Origin: Mesorhizobium sp. CA8
Lineage (GTDB): Bacteria; Pseudomonadota; Alphaproteobacteria; Rhizobiales; Rhizobiaceae
Length of the DNA: 64,000 bases
Assembly (NCBI RefSeq): GCF_020164955.1
Contig: NZ_JAIUHG010000013.1
Span: forward strand, 106,609-170,608
Reading direction: 5' to 3'
A program made the translations under genes and the position numbers. This document shows, piece after piece, positions 8,603 through 17,603 of the stretch. Under the pieces are notes generated by a model, which was not told where the DNA came from, did no database searches, and saw only the letters and a program-made list of their open reading frames with translations. How positions within the stretch are numbered: position 1 is the stretch's first letter; each line of letters opens with the position of its first letter.

Positions 8603-9034
8603 TCAATGCAGGAAGCGGCTTCTGAGCCAGGCGAAGAACCGGTTGCCGCTAATCAGCCTACGCACCCGCGCCGCGGCCCAACTGGCCTGCATCGTCGACC
8701 CGGCATGGCAGCTGCAGACGACGTCATGCAATTGCCAATCGGAGAGTTCGAAAAAGCGCTTCGCCTCGCCATAAGTGTCCGATTGCAATCCGGCCGCGCG
8801 AAGCAACGGATCATCAAACGCAACCGTGAGCGGGGATCCGTCCGCCCGCACCCGTTCGCGAACTTCAGGATCGACATATTCGGTTCCCGTCAGGGCCGAG
8901 AGGCAACGCAGAGGATTTCGGTCGAGCAATTCCGCCCACCGCTCGATCCGCTGCGCTCTTGTTGCCAGAGGAACCAATCCAAGCCGATCGACGACTGCCA
9001 CCGATTGAAGTTCATATGAGGTCTGATGCTTCAT
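8603..9034 (-). CDS. Hypothetical protein (143 aa)
   Basis: Start set at ATG 9034 (MKHQTSYELQSV), which follows CAGGAGACAGCA; the frame is open to 9100 without better support. The protein looks globular and soluble: an N-terminal RIERWAELLDRNPLRCLSAL segment, a central FDDPLLRAAGLQSDTYGEAKRFF segment, and a C-terminal DVVCSCHAG with two close cysteines followed by a basic helix. I do not recognise the family. The gene stands alone between non-coding stretches. Confidence 0.6.
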   Translation of the reverse strand: MKHQTSYELQSVAVVDRLGLVPLATRAQRIERWAELLDRNPLRCLSALTGTEYVDPEVRERVRADGSPLTVAFDDPLLRAAGLQSDTYGEAKRFFELSDWQLHDVVCSCHAGSTMQASWAAARVRRLISGNRFFAWLRSRFLH

Positions 9035-9423
9035 TGCTGTCTCCTGTGGTTGTGGCGGCGACATCTGCACAGCGGCACGGCAGATCCTGCCGGGGCACAA
9101 AGCCCACGCCTGCGAGGGACAGACCCGGGCCGATCAGGTGTTGCCCACCGATCTTCGACAGACGCCTTGAAGCGGCGTCTGAAGCAAACCCGAACTGCCA
9201 GCGATGTCCAATGTTCCCGGACATCCTTCGCAACGACACGGCTTCCTACCAGGCTCGATCGAGCTGCATGTGGCGCGTCAATCGGCACCAATGGAACATC
9301 GGGCATATTGCAGGGCTAATCAGCTGACCGGTCGCTTCGAATGCGACGGCGCCAGACATGTGCAGCAGCTGGTCGAGTGTAACGATGAGAAAAGCTCAGA
9401 TCGTAGGCCACCAGCCTTACCGT
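9035..9423. other. Intergenic region between the hypothetical gene and the end of the respiratory operon
   Basis: About 390 bases with no frame that resembles a protein on either strand. It holds the promoter side of the 9034 gene and the 3' side of coxD. No clear T-tailed terminator was found. Confidence 0.4.
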
Positions 9424-9672
9424 TTATCGCCCGATCAGCGTCAACCCGAACAGGATGACGAGCCAAAGCCCGGCGGCCGCGACGGCCAGCCGCGGCAACG
9501 TGCCGGTCAGATGCATGAACAGCATGGCGATCAGGATCGCCTTTGCGGCGGCGATCGCCAGGTTGAGCGCGACGTTGAACCCGCCGAGATCGACGAAGGA
9601 CGAGCCGACCGTCAGTGTCAGCAGCGCGAGCAGCCCGAGATAGCCGAAGGTGAGTTTGCGCAATTCGCTCAT
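9424..9672 (-). CDS. coxD: Cytochrome c oxidase subunit IV-type small membrane protein
   Basis: 82 residues with three hydrophobic segments (about 8-26, 32-54 with LFMHL, and 60-80), the pattern of the prokaryotic subunit IV family of haem-copper oxidases. ATG 9672 overlaps the TGA of subunit III by four bases, so it is translationally coupled and is the last gene of the operon. Subunit IV is not catalytic and stabilises the oxidase. A longer frame upstream to 10038 is a shadow of subunit III. Confidence 0.8.
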   Translation of the reverse strand: MSELRKLTFGYLGLLALLTLTVGSSFVDLGGFNVALNLAIAAAKAILIAMLFMHLTGTLPRLAVAAAGLWLVILFGLTLIGR

Positions 9673-10304
9673 CGGTTGATCAGATAAAGGACTGGGAACA
9701 TGAACACCCAGATGATATCGACGAAATGCCAGTAAAGGCCGACGGCAACCACCCGGCGCAGGCGGTTGGCAGGGCTGGAAGTCGGCCAGAGCGCGATCAT
9801 GCCGGCGATGACGACGATGCCGCCGATCAGGTGCAGCGCATGGAGCGAGGTCATCGTGAAATAGAGGCCGAAGAAGAATTCGGCGTGCACGGGATCCGGT
9901 CCTGCATAGCGGAACGGCAGGCCGAGAAGCGGGGCCAGTCCTTCGCTGATCTCCTTGCCGTATTCGATCCCCTTCACGATCAGGAAGCACAAGCCCAGCG
10001 CCGCAGTCGCGACCAGCGCCCAAATTGTCGGGCGCCAATGTCTATGAAGCGCAAGCATATGCGCCAATGCCATAGTGAAGCTGCTGGTGATCAGCACGGC
10101 CGTGTTCAAGGTGCCGAGCGGCAGAGAAAGGCGCTTCGAGGCGGCGGCGAAAGCGGGGCCGAAATCGATATGGGCGACGAGAAAGACAAGGAAAATCGCG
10201 CCGAACAGCATCGCCTCGGAGCCGATGAACACCCACATCGCAAAAGTGTCGGCGCGCCGTTCGCGCAGGGGCGTGTCGAAAGCGACGCTTTCAGTGCCGC
10301 TCAT
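9669..10304 (-). CDS. coxC: Cytochrome c oxidase subunit III
   Basis: 211 residues with about five transmembrane helices, the length of short bacterial caa3/bo3-type subunit III proteins. Typical features are [17 protein letters not shown] near the N terminus, the conserved Glu in [16 protein letters not shown], and [13 protein letters not shown] near the C terminus. The subunit stabilises the oxidase and may guide O2 entry. It overlaps coxA upstream and coxD downstream by four bases each. Confidence 0.92.
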   Translation of the reverse strand: MSGTESVAFDTPLRERRADTFAMWVFIGSEAMLFGAIFLVFLVAHIDFGPAFAAASKRLSLPLGTLNTAVLITSSFTMALAHMLALHRHWRPTIWALVATAALGLCFLIVKGIEYGKEISEGLAPLLGLPFRYAGPDPVHAEFFFGLYFTMTSLHALHLIGGIVVIAGMIALWPTSSPANRLRRVVAVGLYWHFVDIIWVFMFPVLYLINR

Positions 10305-11944
10305 CGCGCCGCCTCCTCCCGGTGCGGACTGAAGCTCTCGTGCTCGAGCCCCTTCATGTCGTAGGCATAGGCCGGTCGCGTCACGACCGGCATGGTCTCG
10401 AAATTATACGGCGGCGGCGGCGAGCTTGTCTGCCATTCGAGCCCGGTCGCGTTCCACGGATTATCGGGCGCCCGGGCGCCGCGAAACAGCGACCAGCCGA
10501 GGTAGAACAGGGGCATCAGGTAGCCGATCGCCAGCACCACCGCGCCGGCCGAGGACAATACGTTCCAGAACTGGAACTCCGGCGGATAGGTATGATAGCG
10601 CCGGGGCATGCCGTTGAAGCCCAGCATATATTGCGGGAAGAAGGTCAGATTGAAGCCGACGAAGGTAACGGTCGCCGCTATACGCCCCGCCGTTTCCGAA
10701 TACATGCGGCCGGTCAATTTCGGCCACCAGAAATGCAGGCCAGCCATATAGGCCGTCACCATGCCGCCGACCATGATGTAGTGAAAATGCGCGATGACGA
10801 AATACGTATCGTGGACATGGACATCGACCGCCAACGCCGCAAGGAAGAGCCCGGCCAATCCGCCGAAAGTGAACAGCCCCAGGAAAAACAACGCATAGAG
10901 CATCGGCGTCTCGAAGCTGATCTCGCCCTTGCGCAGCGTCAGGCTCCAGTTGAAAACCTTGATCGCCGACGGGATCGCGACGCAGAAGGACAGGAACGAG
11001 AACACCACGCCGGCATAGGCCGACTGTCCGCTGACGAACATATGGTGGCCCCAGACCAGGAAGCCGAAGACGGCGATCGCCATCGACGACATCGCCACCG
11101 CCTTGTAGCCGAACAGCGGCCGGCGGCTGAAGCAGGGTAGCACCTCCGACACCACACCCATGCCGGGCAGGATCATGATGTAGACCGCCGGGTGCGAGTA
11201 AAACCAGAAGAGATGCTGGAAGAGCAGTGGGTCGCCACCGAGATCGGGATTGAAGATGCCGATGCCGAACACGCGCTCCAGCACGATCAGGATCAGAGAG
11301 GCGGCGAGCACCGGGGTTGCCAGCACCATCACCAGGCTGGTGGCGTAGAGCGTCCACACGAAAATCGGCAGTCGGAACCAGGTGAGCCCCGGCGCGCGTA
11401 GCGTGTGCACGGTGACGATGAAGTTGATGCCGGTCATGATCGTCGAGAAGCCGACGATGAAGACGCCGAACGCGGCGGTCGAGACGAAGCCATTGGCATA
11501 GAGCGTCGACAGCGGCGTGTAGAAGGTCCAGCCGGTGTCGACGCCGCCGGCCACCACCGCAAACAGCGCGAACAGGCTGCCGAAAATGAAGACGTACCAG
11601 CTGGCGAGGTTGAGCCGCGGGAAAGCAAGGTCGCGCGCGCCGATCATCAGCGGCAAAAGGAAATTGCCCATGGTCCCCGGGATCGACGGCACCAGGAAGA
11701 ACCAGACCATGATGATGCCGTGCAGCGAGAACAGCCTGTTGTAGACATCGTCGGAGACGAGGTCGCCTGCCGGTGTCGCCAGCTCGATCCGCATCAGCAC
11801 CGCCATGGCGCCGCCGAGAAAGAAGAAGACCGTCAGCGAGATGAGATAGAGCCACGCGACGCGCTTATGGTCGGTGGTGAGAAGCCATGCCCGCAGGCCG
11901 CTGCCTTCGCCGAGATATGTACCCTGCATCGCCGCGTTGCTCAT
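10301..11944 (-). CDS. coxA: Cytochrome c oxidase subunit I, A2-type haem-copper oxygen reductase
   Basis: 547 residues with about 12 helices. The low-spin haem ligand region ([12 protein letters not shown]), the CuB ligands ([12 protein letters not shown] with the His-Tyr pair, and VWGHHMF) and the haem a3/low-spin His pair ([12 protein letters not shown]) are all present. In the D-channel helix the sequence is [10 protein letters not shown]: the usual channel Glu is absent and replaced by a Tyr-Ser pair, the hallmark of A2-type caa3 oxidases such as that of Rhodothermus marinus. It reduces O2 to water in the inner membrane and pumps protons. It overlaps coxB and coxC by four bases. Confidence 0.95.
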   Translation of the reverse strand: MSNAAMQGTYLGEGSGLRAWLLTTDHKRVAWLYLISLTVFFFLGGAMAVLMRIELATPAGDLVSDDVYNRLFSLHGIIMVWFFLVPSIPGTMGNFLLPLMIGARDLAFPRLNLASWYVFIFGSLFALFAVVAGGVDTGWTFYTPLSTLYANGFVSTAAFGVFIVGFSTIMTGINFIVTVHTLRAPGLTWFRLPIFVWTLYATSLVMVLATPVLAASLILIVLERVFGIGIFNPDLGGDPLLFQHLFWFYSHPAVYIMILPGMGVVSEVLPCFSRRPLFGYKAVAMSSMAIAVFGFLVWGHHMFVSGQSAYAGVVFSFLSFCVAIPSAIKVFNWSLTLRKGEISFETPMLYALFFLGLFTFGGLAGLFLAALAVDVHVHDTYFVIAHFHYIMVGGMVTAYMAGLHFWWPKLTGRMYSETAGRIAATVTFVGFNLTFFPQYMLGFNGMPRRYHTYPPEFQFWNVLSSAGAVVLAIGYLMPLFYLGWSLFRGARAPDNPWNATGLEWQTSSPPPPYNFETMPVVTRPAYAYDMKGLEHESFSPHREEAAR

Positions 11945-12894
11945 GGCTTGGCTCCAGCCGTTGGCCGAGGCGAAAGCGACTTCAGATAGGCAAGCAGCAT
12001 CTGCAGCTCGCCTTCGTCGATCAGGCCGTCGAAGCTCGGCATGACCGGCTCGTAGCCCGCCGCGATCTCCTTCTTCGGGTTGAGGATGGAGTCGCGCAAA
12101 TAGCGCTCGTCGGCGATCACCGTCTGCTGATTGTCGAGCGCCACCGGCCGGCCGAAGATGCCGTCAAGCGACGGCGCCCTCACCTTGCTGCTCGCGCCAT
12201 GGCAGCCGGAGCAGCCCAGCGCGCGAAACAGTTTCTCGCCACTCGCAGCAAGCGTCTCGCCTTCGCCCTGGCCGTTCAGCCAGGATGCGTATTGCTCGGG
12301 TGCCATCACAGTCACCCAGCCGCTCATTTCGGAATGCTGCGTGCCGCAATATTGGGCGCAGAACAGATGGTAGCGGCCGGGCTCGGTGGCGATGAACCAG
12401 ATGCGCGTCGTGCGGCCGGGCACCGCGTCCTGCTTGATGCGGAAGGCCGGCACGTAGAAGGAGTGGATAACGTCCTGCGAGGCGAGCGACACCACGACCG
12501 GTTTGCCGACCGGAACGTGCAGCTCGTTGATCTCGCGCTGGCCGCCGGGTTGCCTGAACTCCCACATCCACTGTTTGCCAAGCCCCGTGATCTCGAGCGC
12601 GTCCGCCGGCGGATGATCGCGGCGAACGAAAAGCACTGCGCCCCAGCCGAAGAAGATGAAGGCGATGATCAGGCTGGCGACGGTCCAGCTCATCTCCAGC
12701 CACATGGTGCGGGAACGCTGTCCCGTGCGATCCGCCTTCGAGCCGACGCGGTATTTCACGGCGTAGCCGACGACGAGGCCGGTGAGTGTCAGTCCGAGAA
12801 CGGCTGAGAAAATGAGCAGCGTGTAAAACAGCGCATCGACATGGCCGGCTTCCGACGAGGCTTCCTGCGGGAAGAAGGGAACGCCGAAGCTCAC
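11941..12894 (-). CDS. coxB: Cytochrome c oxidase subunit II fused to cytochrome c (caa3 type)
   Basis: 317 residues. Two N-terminal helices (about 20-45 and 65-90) anchor a periplasmic cupredoxin domain with the CuA ligands His in VIHSFYVP and the cluster [15 protein letters not shown]-terminal cytochrome c domain follows with the haem site GCSGCHG and an axial Met in PVMPSF. The fused haem makes this a caa3 enzyme able to take electrons from a docked partner. This fits the alternative complex III encoded directly upstream. Overlaps the SCO and coxA genes. Confidence 0.93.
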   Translation of the reverse strand: MSFGVPFFPQEASSEAGHVDALFYTLLIFSAVLGLTLTGLVVGYAVKYRVGSKADRTGQRSRTMWLEMSWTVASLIIAFIFFGWGAVLFVRRDHPPADALEITGLGKQWMWEFRQPGGQREINELHVPVGKPVVVSLASQDVIHSFYVPAFRIKQDAVPGRTTRIWFIATEPGRYHLFCAQYCGTQHSEMSGWVTVMAPEQYASWLNGQGEGETLAASGEKLFRALGCSGCHGASSKVRAPSLDGIFGRPVALDNQQTVIADERYLRDSILNPKKEIAAGYEPVMPSFDGLIDEGELQMLLAYLKSLSPRPTAGAKP

Positions 12895-13643
12895 CTTATC
12901 CTCCCGCGCGTTTGCCAGAGCACGATCGCAGCGAGACCAAGCGCCGTTGCCAGGCTTGCCACTTTCAGCGCTGCCCAGATTACGGGAGTGTACTGGCCTT
13001 TCGAACTGTCGAACCCCGCGCAGAACAGGAAGGCGTGATCGGCAATCGACCCGAGCTTGTTGGCCGACGCTTCGACCAGCGCGAGCTGGAGATCGCGCGG
13101 CGTGAAGGTCAGCGCCGGCAATACCTGCGAAATTCGGCCAGAAGGCGTCAGCGCAATGACCGCGATCGGATGCACGAACTGATCGATGCCTTTGCGCCGG
13201 TCGAACGTGATGCCGGCCTCGTTGGCAAGCGCTGCGCCGGCGCCATCGCTGCTTGTCAGGAACCGCCAGGCGGACAGTCCCGTCGGACCGGCGGCGGACG
13301 CGATTTCAGCTTGCGCTTCTGCGGCATCGGCGGAGGTTTCTTCGGGGTCGATCGAGATGAACAGCGCGCGATAATCTGCAGGGCGAAGCGATGTCTTCTT
13401 CAGGTCGGACGCGACGGCCTGCTGGGTGACCCCGCAAAGGTTCGGGCATTTGTCGTAGCCAAAGATGACGAGCGCCGGACGCCCATCGAGCGTCTCGCCA
13501 AGCGTCAGCTTCCGGCCGCTAGTATCGACCAACTCCCGCTCAAGGCTGAGCTGCGCGCCGGGCTTCGGATCGAAGGTTGGTCGTTCGGCGGCAAGCGCCG
13601 TGCTGGCAATGAACAGACAAAGCGCAGCCAACAAGCTTCTCAT
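12891..13643 (-). CDS. SCO1/SenC/PrrC-family copper chaperone
   Basis: Start placed at ATG 13643 (MRSLLAALCLFIASTALAAE), which gives a clean signal peptide and overlaps the upstream gene; the frame is open to 13718. The 250-residue product has a thioredoxin-like fold with the copper motif CPNLC near residue 70 and the conserved metal-binding His in FVHPIAV. Unusually it has an extra C-terminal region with a membrane helix (IWAALKVASLATALGLAAIVL). Family members deliver copper to the CuA site of subunit II, encoded next. Confidence 0.88.
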   Translation of the reverse strand: MRSLLAALCLFIASTALAAERPTFDPKPGAQLSLERELVDTSGRKLTLGETLDGRPALVIFGYDKCPNLCGVTQQAVASDLKKTSLRPADYRALFISIDPEETSADAAEAQAEIASAAGPTGLSAWRFLTSSDGAGAALANEAGITFDRRKGIDQFVHPIAVIALTPSGRISQVLPALTFTPRDLQLALVEASANKLGSIADHAFLFCAGFDSSKGQYTPVIWAALKVASLATALGLAAIVLWQTRGRIR

Positions 13644-14086
13644 CGCCCTGTCCAGTCCTGCCGCCGGCAGTTTTCGGCCTGCGGTGCGCGGGGAACCGCA
13701 GTTGTGAGCAAGGCGCAATCATCAGGCGCCGTGGCAGCTGCCGTCTGTTGCGACCAATCCGGCAGGCCGTGGCTGACCACCGCCCACATGGCGTCATCGA
13801 TCGGAATGCGGGCGATGCCGGCATTGCGATCGACCCAGCCAAGCGTCTTGAGCTGGCGATCTTCCTCGGCGCGGAACACGGTCAGATCCTGTTGCGGCGT
13901 GGTCTGCAGATCCGGGTTTTCGGGACTGGTGTTGGCTGGCAGCGGCAGCCACGTCGGCGCGGTGTTGAAGATGAGCTTCACGCCGATCGCAGCTAAAGCA
14001 ATGAACAGCAACAGCCCGCCGCCGAAAGCGAGCAGCACACGCGGCTGGACATCGCGCGTCTCGGGGTGACGGTGCGCCTTAGCCAT
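13640..14086 (-). CDS. Membrane-anchored protein of the act-cox operon, function unknown
   Basis: 148 residues from ATG 14086 (MAKAHRHPETRDVQPRVLLA), overlapping the actF stop by eight bases. One transmembrane helix (about 16-40) precedes a periplasmic domain with DLTVFRAEEDRQLKTLGW and VDRNAGIARIPIDDAMWAV. The VDRNAGIARIPIDDAM stretch resembles a short motif in proteins next to caa3 oxidases, so an assembly or accessory role is likely. That is inference from position. The two C-terminal cysteines could be disulfide-bonded. Confidence 0.7.
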   Translation of the reverse strand: MAKAHRHPETRDVQPRVLLAFGGGLLLFIALAAIGVKLIFNTAPTWLPLPANTSPENPDLQTTPQQDLTVFRAEEDRQLKTLGWVDRNAGIARIPIDDAMWAVVSHGLPDWSQQTAAATAPDDCALLTTAVPRAPQAENCRRQDWTGR

Positions 14087-15185
14087 GGGCGACCTCGCGC
14101 TTCCACCAGACGATCTTGTCCGGTCGGCGGAGCAGGAAGAGGAACAGCGCGAGCCACAGCCCGCCCACTCCAATCCAGGCGGCCGCATCATGCCACAATG
14201 CCAGGACGCCGCCGGAAAAGAGTGGCGGGCGGATACGCCAGAACACATCGGCGAAATGGCCTGCCAAGGCAATTCCGGCGAGCCAGACGAGGCCGGCATG
14301 GCTGCGTTTCAGGTTCCGGCTGAGCAGACCCGCAAAGGCAGCCATCTGCAAGGCGACCATCAGGTAGAGCAGGTAGTGCCATCCATCGTCGCCGCGGATG
14401 ACGTACCAATGGATCTCATCGGGCAGATCGCCGCCCCAGACCACCAGCCATTGCATGAAAGCGAGATAGATCCAGGTCAGCACGAAGCCGAGCAGCATGT
14501 TGGCAAGATCTTCGCTGAGCGCGACGTCTTCCTCGCCGCCGGGCATGACCTCCACTGCCCGCCTTGCCGCCAGCACCAGGATCGCCAGGGCGAATGCCCC
14601 GACCACCTCGGCCGAGGCTTCGCAAAGCGCATAGATGGTCGAGGTGAATTCAGGCTCGAGCGACAGCATCCAGTCGATGGCAAAAACGCTGACGGCAAGC
14701 GCATGAAGGATGAGGCCGAGGGCATATTTCCTGCCGCTGCCACGCTTTGCGGGGTCCTCTAAAGTAAGCATCGTCCAGGCAAGAATGAGCCAGACCGCAG
14801 CGCAGAAGGCGAAGCGCAGCAGGAAGAACGACATGTTGAGATAAGCAAGCTTCTCTCGAACCTGCTCAGGAAGCATCGCGGGATCGGCGCCGGCCCATGG
14901 GAAGATCAGGTCGAGCCGCATCAGCACCGGCAGGAGCAGGATGAGCGCAAATGGCAGCATCGCGATCATGATCCGCAAAGGCTGGCGGACCGCATCGCCC
15001 CAGCGTCCACCGGTCAGCCCGTGCACCATCAGTATGGTCAGCGCGCCGAGCGGCAGGCTGAGCGCGAAGAGAATTGCGGGGAGCCAGGCGCTCAGCATCG
15101 CCTTGGCATCGAGCGATACGCCCAGACCGCAGATGACAAGTCCCACGGCGCCCGCCGCCAGAAAGCCTTGCTCGACGCGGCTCAT
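14079..15185 (-). CDS. actF: Alternative complex III membrane subunit ActF
   Basis: 368 residues from ATG 15185 (MSRVEQGFLAAGAVGL), overlapping actE; the longer frame to 15290 is a shadow. About ten transmembrane helices without cofactor motifs, as in the NrfD/PsrC-related ActF subunit. Features include WLPAILFALSLPLGALTILMVH early, FAIDWMLSLEPEFTSTIYA mid-chain, and GHFADVFWRIRP late. ActF forms a four-helix-bundle partner of ActC in the quinol:electron-acceptor oxidoreductase and contributes to the proton route. Confidence 0.9.
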   Translation of the reverse strand: MSRVEQGFLAAGAVGLVICGLGVSLDAKAMLSAWLPAILFALSLPLGALTILMVHGLTGGRWGDAVRQPLRIMIAMLPFALILLLPVLMRLDLIFPWAGADPAMLPEQVREKLAYLNMSFFLLRFAFCAAVWLILAWTMLTLEDPAKRGSGRKYALGLILHALAVSVFAIDWMLSLEPEFTSTIYALCEASAEVVGAFALAILVLAARRAVEVMPGGEEDVALSEDLANMLLGFVLTWIYLAFMQWLVVWGGDLPDEIHWYVIRGDDGWHYLLYLMVALQMAAFAGLLSRNLKRSHAGLVWLAGIALAGHFADVFWRIRPPLFSGGVLALWHDAAAWIGVGGLWLALFLFLLRRPDKIVWWKREVAHG

Positions 15186-15724
15186 GGCGATGCCTCCGCT
15201 TCGAGCCGCGCGCGCATGCTTTGCGGAAGTTCGGCGACTGGAGCGTCGCGCGAATATTGCAGCGCGCGGATATAGGCGACGATCGCCCACCGGTCCTGCG
15301 GCGGCACTCGCGCCGCGTAGGAATACATGGCGCCATAGCCGTTGGTGATGACGTCGTAGAAGTGCCGGTCCGTGGCCTTGCGCAGCGCATCCTGATGATA
15401 GCTCGGCGGCGCCGGAAAGCCGCGCTGGACGATCATGCCGTGACCATTGCCGGTACGGCCGTGGCAGGGTGAGCAGAAGATGTCGAAACGCTGTCGTCCG
15501 CGCTGCAGAAGCTCGATCGTGATCGGATAAGGGATTTTGTCGGGGACCGGCGTCAGATCGGCGTCGCGCGCCACCGTACCCGGCACCGGCGTGCGCGCCG
15601 ACATGCCGTCGGCGAACTGGTTGCTCGCCTCCAGCGGATCGTAGCGCGGCTGGTCCTCCATATCCTGCCGGCAGCCGGCGACGGCCAGCGCACCGACCAT
15701 GAGCGTGAGGCCGAGGCGGCTCAC
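15182..15724 (-). CDS. actE: Alternative complex III monohaem lipoprotein ActE
   Basis: 180 residues beginning at GTG 15724, which overlaps the actD stop (GTGA). The lipobox LAVAGC near residue 17 marks a lipoprotein anchored in the periplasmic face of the membrane. The mature part has one c-type haem site (FCSPCHG) and PPQDRWAIVAYIRALQ at the C terminus, typical of ActE. A longer ATG frame to 16087 is out of frame with actD and is not used. Electron exit from the complex to the oxidase is its expected role. Confidence 0.9.
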   Translation of the reverse strand: MSRLGLTLMVGALAVAGCRQDMEDQPRYDPLEASNQFADGMSARTPVPGTVARDADLTPVPDKIPYPITIELLQRGRQRFDIFCSPCHGRTGNGHGMIVQRGFPAPPSYHQDALRKATDRHFYDVITNGYGAMYSYAARVPPQDRWAIVAYIRALQYSRDAPVAELPQSMRARLEAEASP

Positions 15725-16248
15725 GCCTCGACCTCCTCGACGAGCTCGGCGCCGAGCCGCGTCAGCTGGCCCCTCGTCACGCCTTTGCGGTATTTGGGAT
15801 CGGCCGTTTCGATCAGCAGATAGAACTTGCCGCCGCGCGCGTAGCTGAAGCTCTCGGCGTTGAACACCGGATGGTGATAGCGGGGCAACCCGTTGGCCGC
15901 GAGCACGCCCAGGAACCCCGCGAAGGCAGCGCCCAGAATGCCAGCCTCGAAAGCGATGACGACGAAAGGCGGCCAGGAATGCAGCGGCCGGCCGCCGACA
16001 TTGACAGGGTAGTCGATCTCGACCGAGTACCAGATCAGCGCATAGACGAGTACGGCCCCGGCGATGCCGCCGGCGAGCACGATCCAAGGCAGGCGCGTTT
16101 TCGGGATCTCCAATATCCCGTCAAGCTCCTTCATCGGAAACGGCGAGAACGCATCCATGCGCCGATAGCCGCGCTCGCGCATGCCGCGCGCGGCTTCTAT
16201 CAGCGCTTCCGGCTCGGCAAACACCGCCATGAGACCGTAGAGGCTCAT
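15721..16248 (-). CDS. actD: Alternative complex III subunit ActD (DUF3341)
   Basis: 175 residues. An N-terminal domain with the DUF3341 signature (MSLYGLMAVFAEPEALIEAA, and MDAFSPFPMKELD) precedes two transmembrane helices (about 55-75 and 95-118). No haem or Fe-S motif is present, as expected for ActD. Overlaps actC and actE by four bases. Confidence 0.92.
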   Translation of the reverse strand: MSLYGLMAVFAEPEALIEAARGMRERGYRRMDAFSPFPMKELDGILEIPKTRLPWIVLAGGIAGAVLVYALIWYSVEIDYPVNVGGRPLHSWPPFVVIAFEAGILGAAFAGFLGVLAANGLPRYHHPVFNAESFSYARGGKFYLLIETADPKYRKGVTRGQLTRLGAELVEEVEA

Positions 16249-17603
16249 CCGAGCTTGCCCTCTTCCTCAGCCAGTTCCTCGACCTCGAAGATGGTGATCG
16301 CTGGCAGGATGCGGATGAACAGGAAGACGAGCGCGAAGAAGGTGCCGATCGAGCCGAACAGGATGCCGAAATCGAGCCAGGTCAACGATTGCTCGCCCCA
16401 GGAGGTCGGCAGATAATCTCGGCTCGGCCCCGTCACCACGATGATGTAGCGCTCGATCCACATGCCGACATTGATGGCGACGGCGATCGCGAACAGCAGC
16501 GGCATGTTGCGCCGGATGCCTCTGAACCACAGCAATTGCAGCACGCCGCAGTTCAGGCTCAGCATTATCCAGAACAGCGGCGCATAGGGACCCAGGGCGC
16601 GCTGCGCCATCATGGCGCGCTCATACGGCTCGCCCGAATACCAGGCGAAGAATGCTTCCGAGACATAGCCATAGGCGACGACCATGCCGGCGGCGATCAT
16701 CAGCTTGGCGGCATTGTCCATGTGCCGGAGCGTGATCAGGTCCTTGACCGAGAAGGCCCAGCGCAATGGGATGGCGATGGTGAGCACCATGGCGAAGCCG
16801 GAGAGCAGCGCGCCGGCGACGAAATAGGGCGGGAAGATCGTCGAGTGGTAACCGGGCGTGATCGCGAAGGTGAAGTCGAGTGAGACGATCGAATGCACCG
16901 AAACGACCAGCGGCGTGGCCAAAGCGGCAAGCAGGAAATAGACAACCTGGTAGCGCGCCCAATGATAGGCCGAGCCGCGCCAGCCGAGCGCCAATATGCC
17001 GTAGAAGAGCTGCGCCGGTCTCGACCTGGCGCGGTCGCGCAGCACCGCCAGGTCGGGCAGCAAGCCCATATACCAGAACAGCAGCGAGACGGTGGCGTAG
17101 GTGGCGATCGCCGCGAAATCCCAGACCAGCGGACTTCGCCACTGCGGCCAGTGCATATGCACATTGGGCAGCGGCAGCAGCCAGTAGAAGAACCACGGTC
17201 GCCCAAGATGCAGGATGGGAAACAGGCCGGCCATGGCGACGGCAAACAGCGTCATGGCTTCGGCGAAGCGGTTGATCGAGGCGCGCCATGGTTGGCGCAG
17301 CAGCAACAGCACCGCCGAGATCAGCGTGCCGGCATGGCCGATGCCGATCCACCAGACGAAGTTGGAGATCATCGTGCCCCAGACCACCGGCATGTTGATG
17401 CCGAGGCCGCCGACGCCGACCGCTATCAGATATGTGATCGAATAGAGCAGCAGCAAAATCAGCAGGAAGCAGAGGAAGAACGCGGTCCAGAAATGCCGCG
17501 GCAGGCGGCCGTTGAGCACGATCGAGCCGATGCGTCCGCTGATCTCGGGAAAATCGTGGCGGCCGCGCAGGACGACCGGGTTGTTCGCGCTCGCTTCAGC
17601 CAT
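16245..17603 (-). CDS. actC: Alternative complex III quinone-binding membrane subunit ActC (NrfD family)
   Basis: 452 residues from ATG 17603 (MAEASANNPVVLRG), overlapping the actB stop by eight bases; an upstream start at 17627 is less likely. About ten transmembrane helices of the NrfD/PsrC type, with a conserved polar path (GIGHAGTLISAVLLLLRQPW, ALYANGF-like residues absent) and the periplasmic-side WIERYIIVV motif. ActC binds the quinol in the membrane and passes electrons to the ActB iron-sulfur chain. Confidence 0.92.
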   Translation of the reverse strand: MAEASANNPVVLRGRHDFPEISGRIGSIVLNGRLPRHFWTAFFLCFLLILLLLYSITYLIAVGVGGLGINMPVVWGTMISNFVWWIGIGHAGTLISAVLLLLRQPWRASINRFAEAMTLFAVAMAGLFPILHLGRPWFFYWLLPLPNVHMHWPQWRSPLVWDFAAIATYATVSLLFWYMGLLPDLAVLRDRARSRPAQLFYGILALGWRGSAYHWARYQVVYFLLAALATPLVVSVHSIVSLDFTFAITPGYHSTIFPPYFVAGALLSGFAMVLTIAIPLRWAFSVKDLITLRHMDNAAKLMIAAGMVVAYGYVSEAFFAWYSGEPYERAMMAQRALGPYAPLFWIMLSLNCGVLQLLWFRGIRRNMPLLFAIAVAINVGMWIERYIIVVTGPSRDYLPTSWGEQSLTWLDFGILFGSIGTFFALVFLFIRILPAITIFEVEELAEEEGKLG

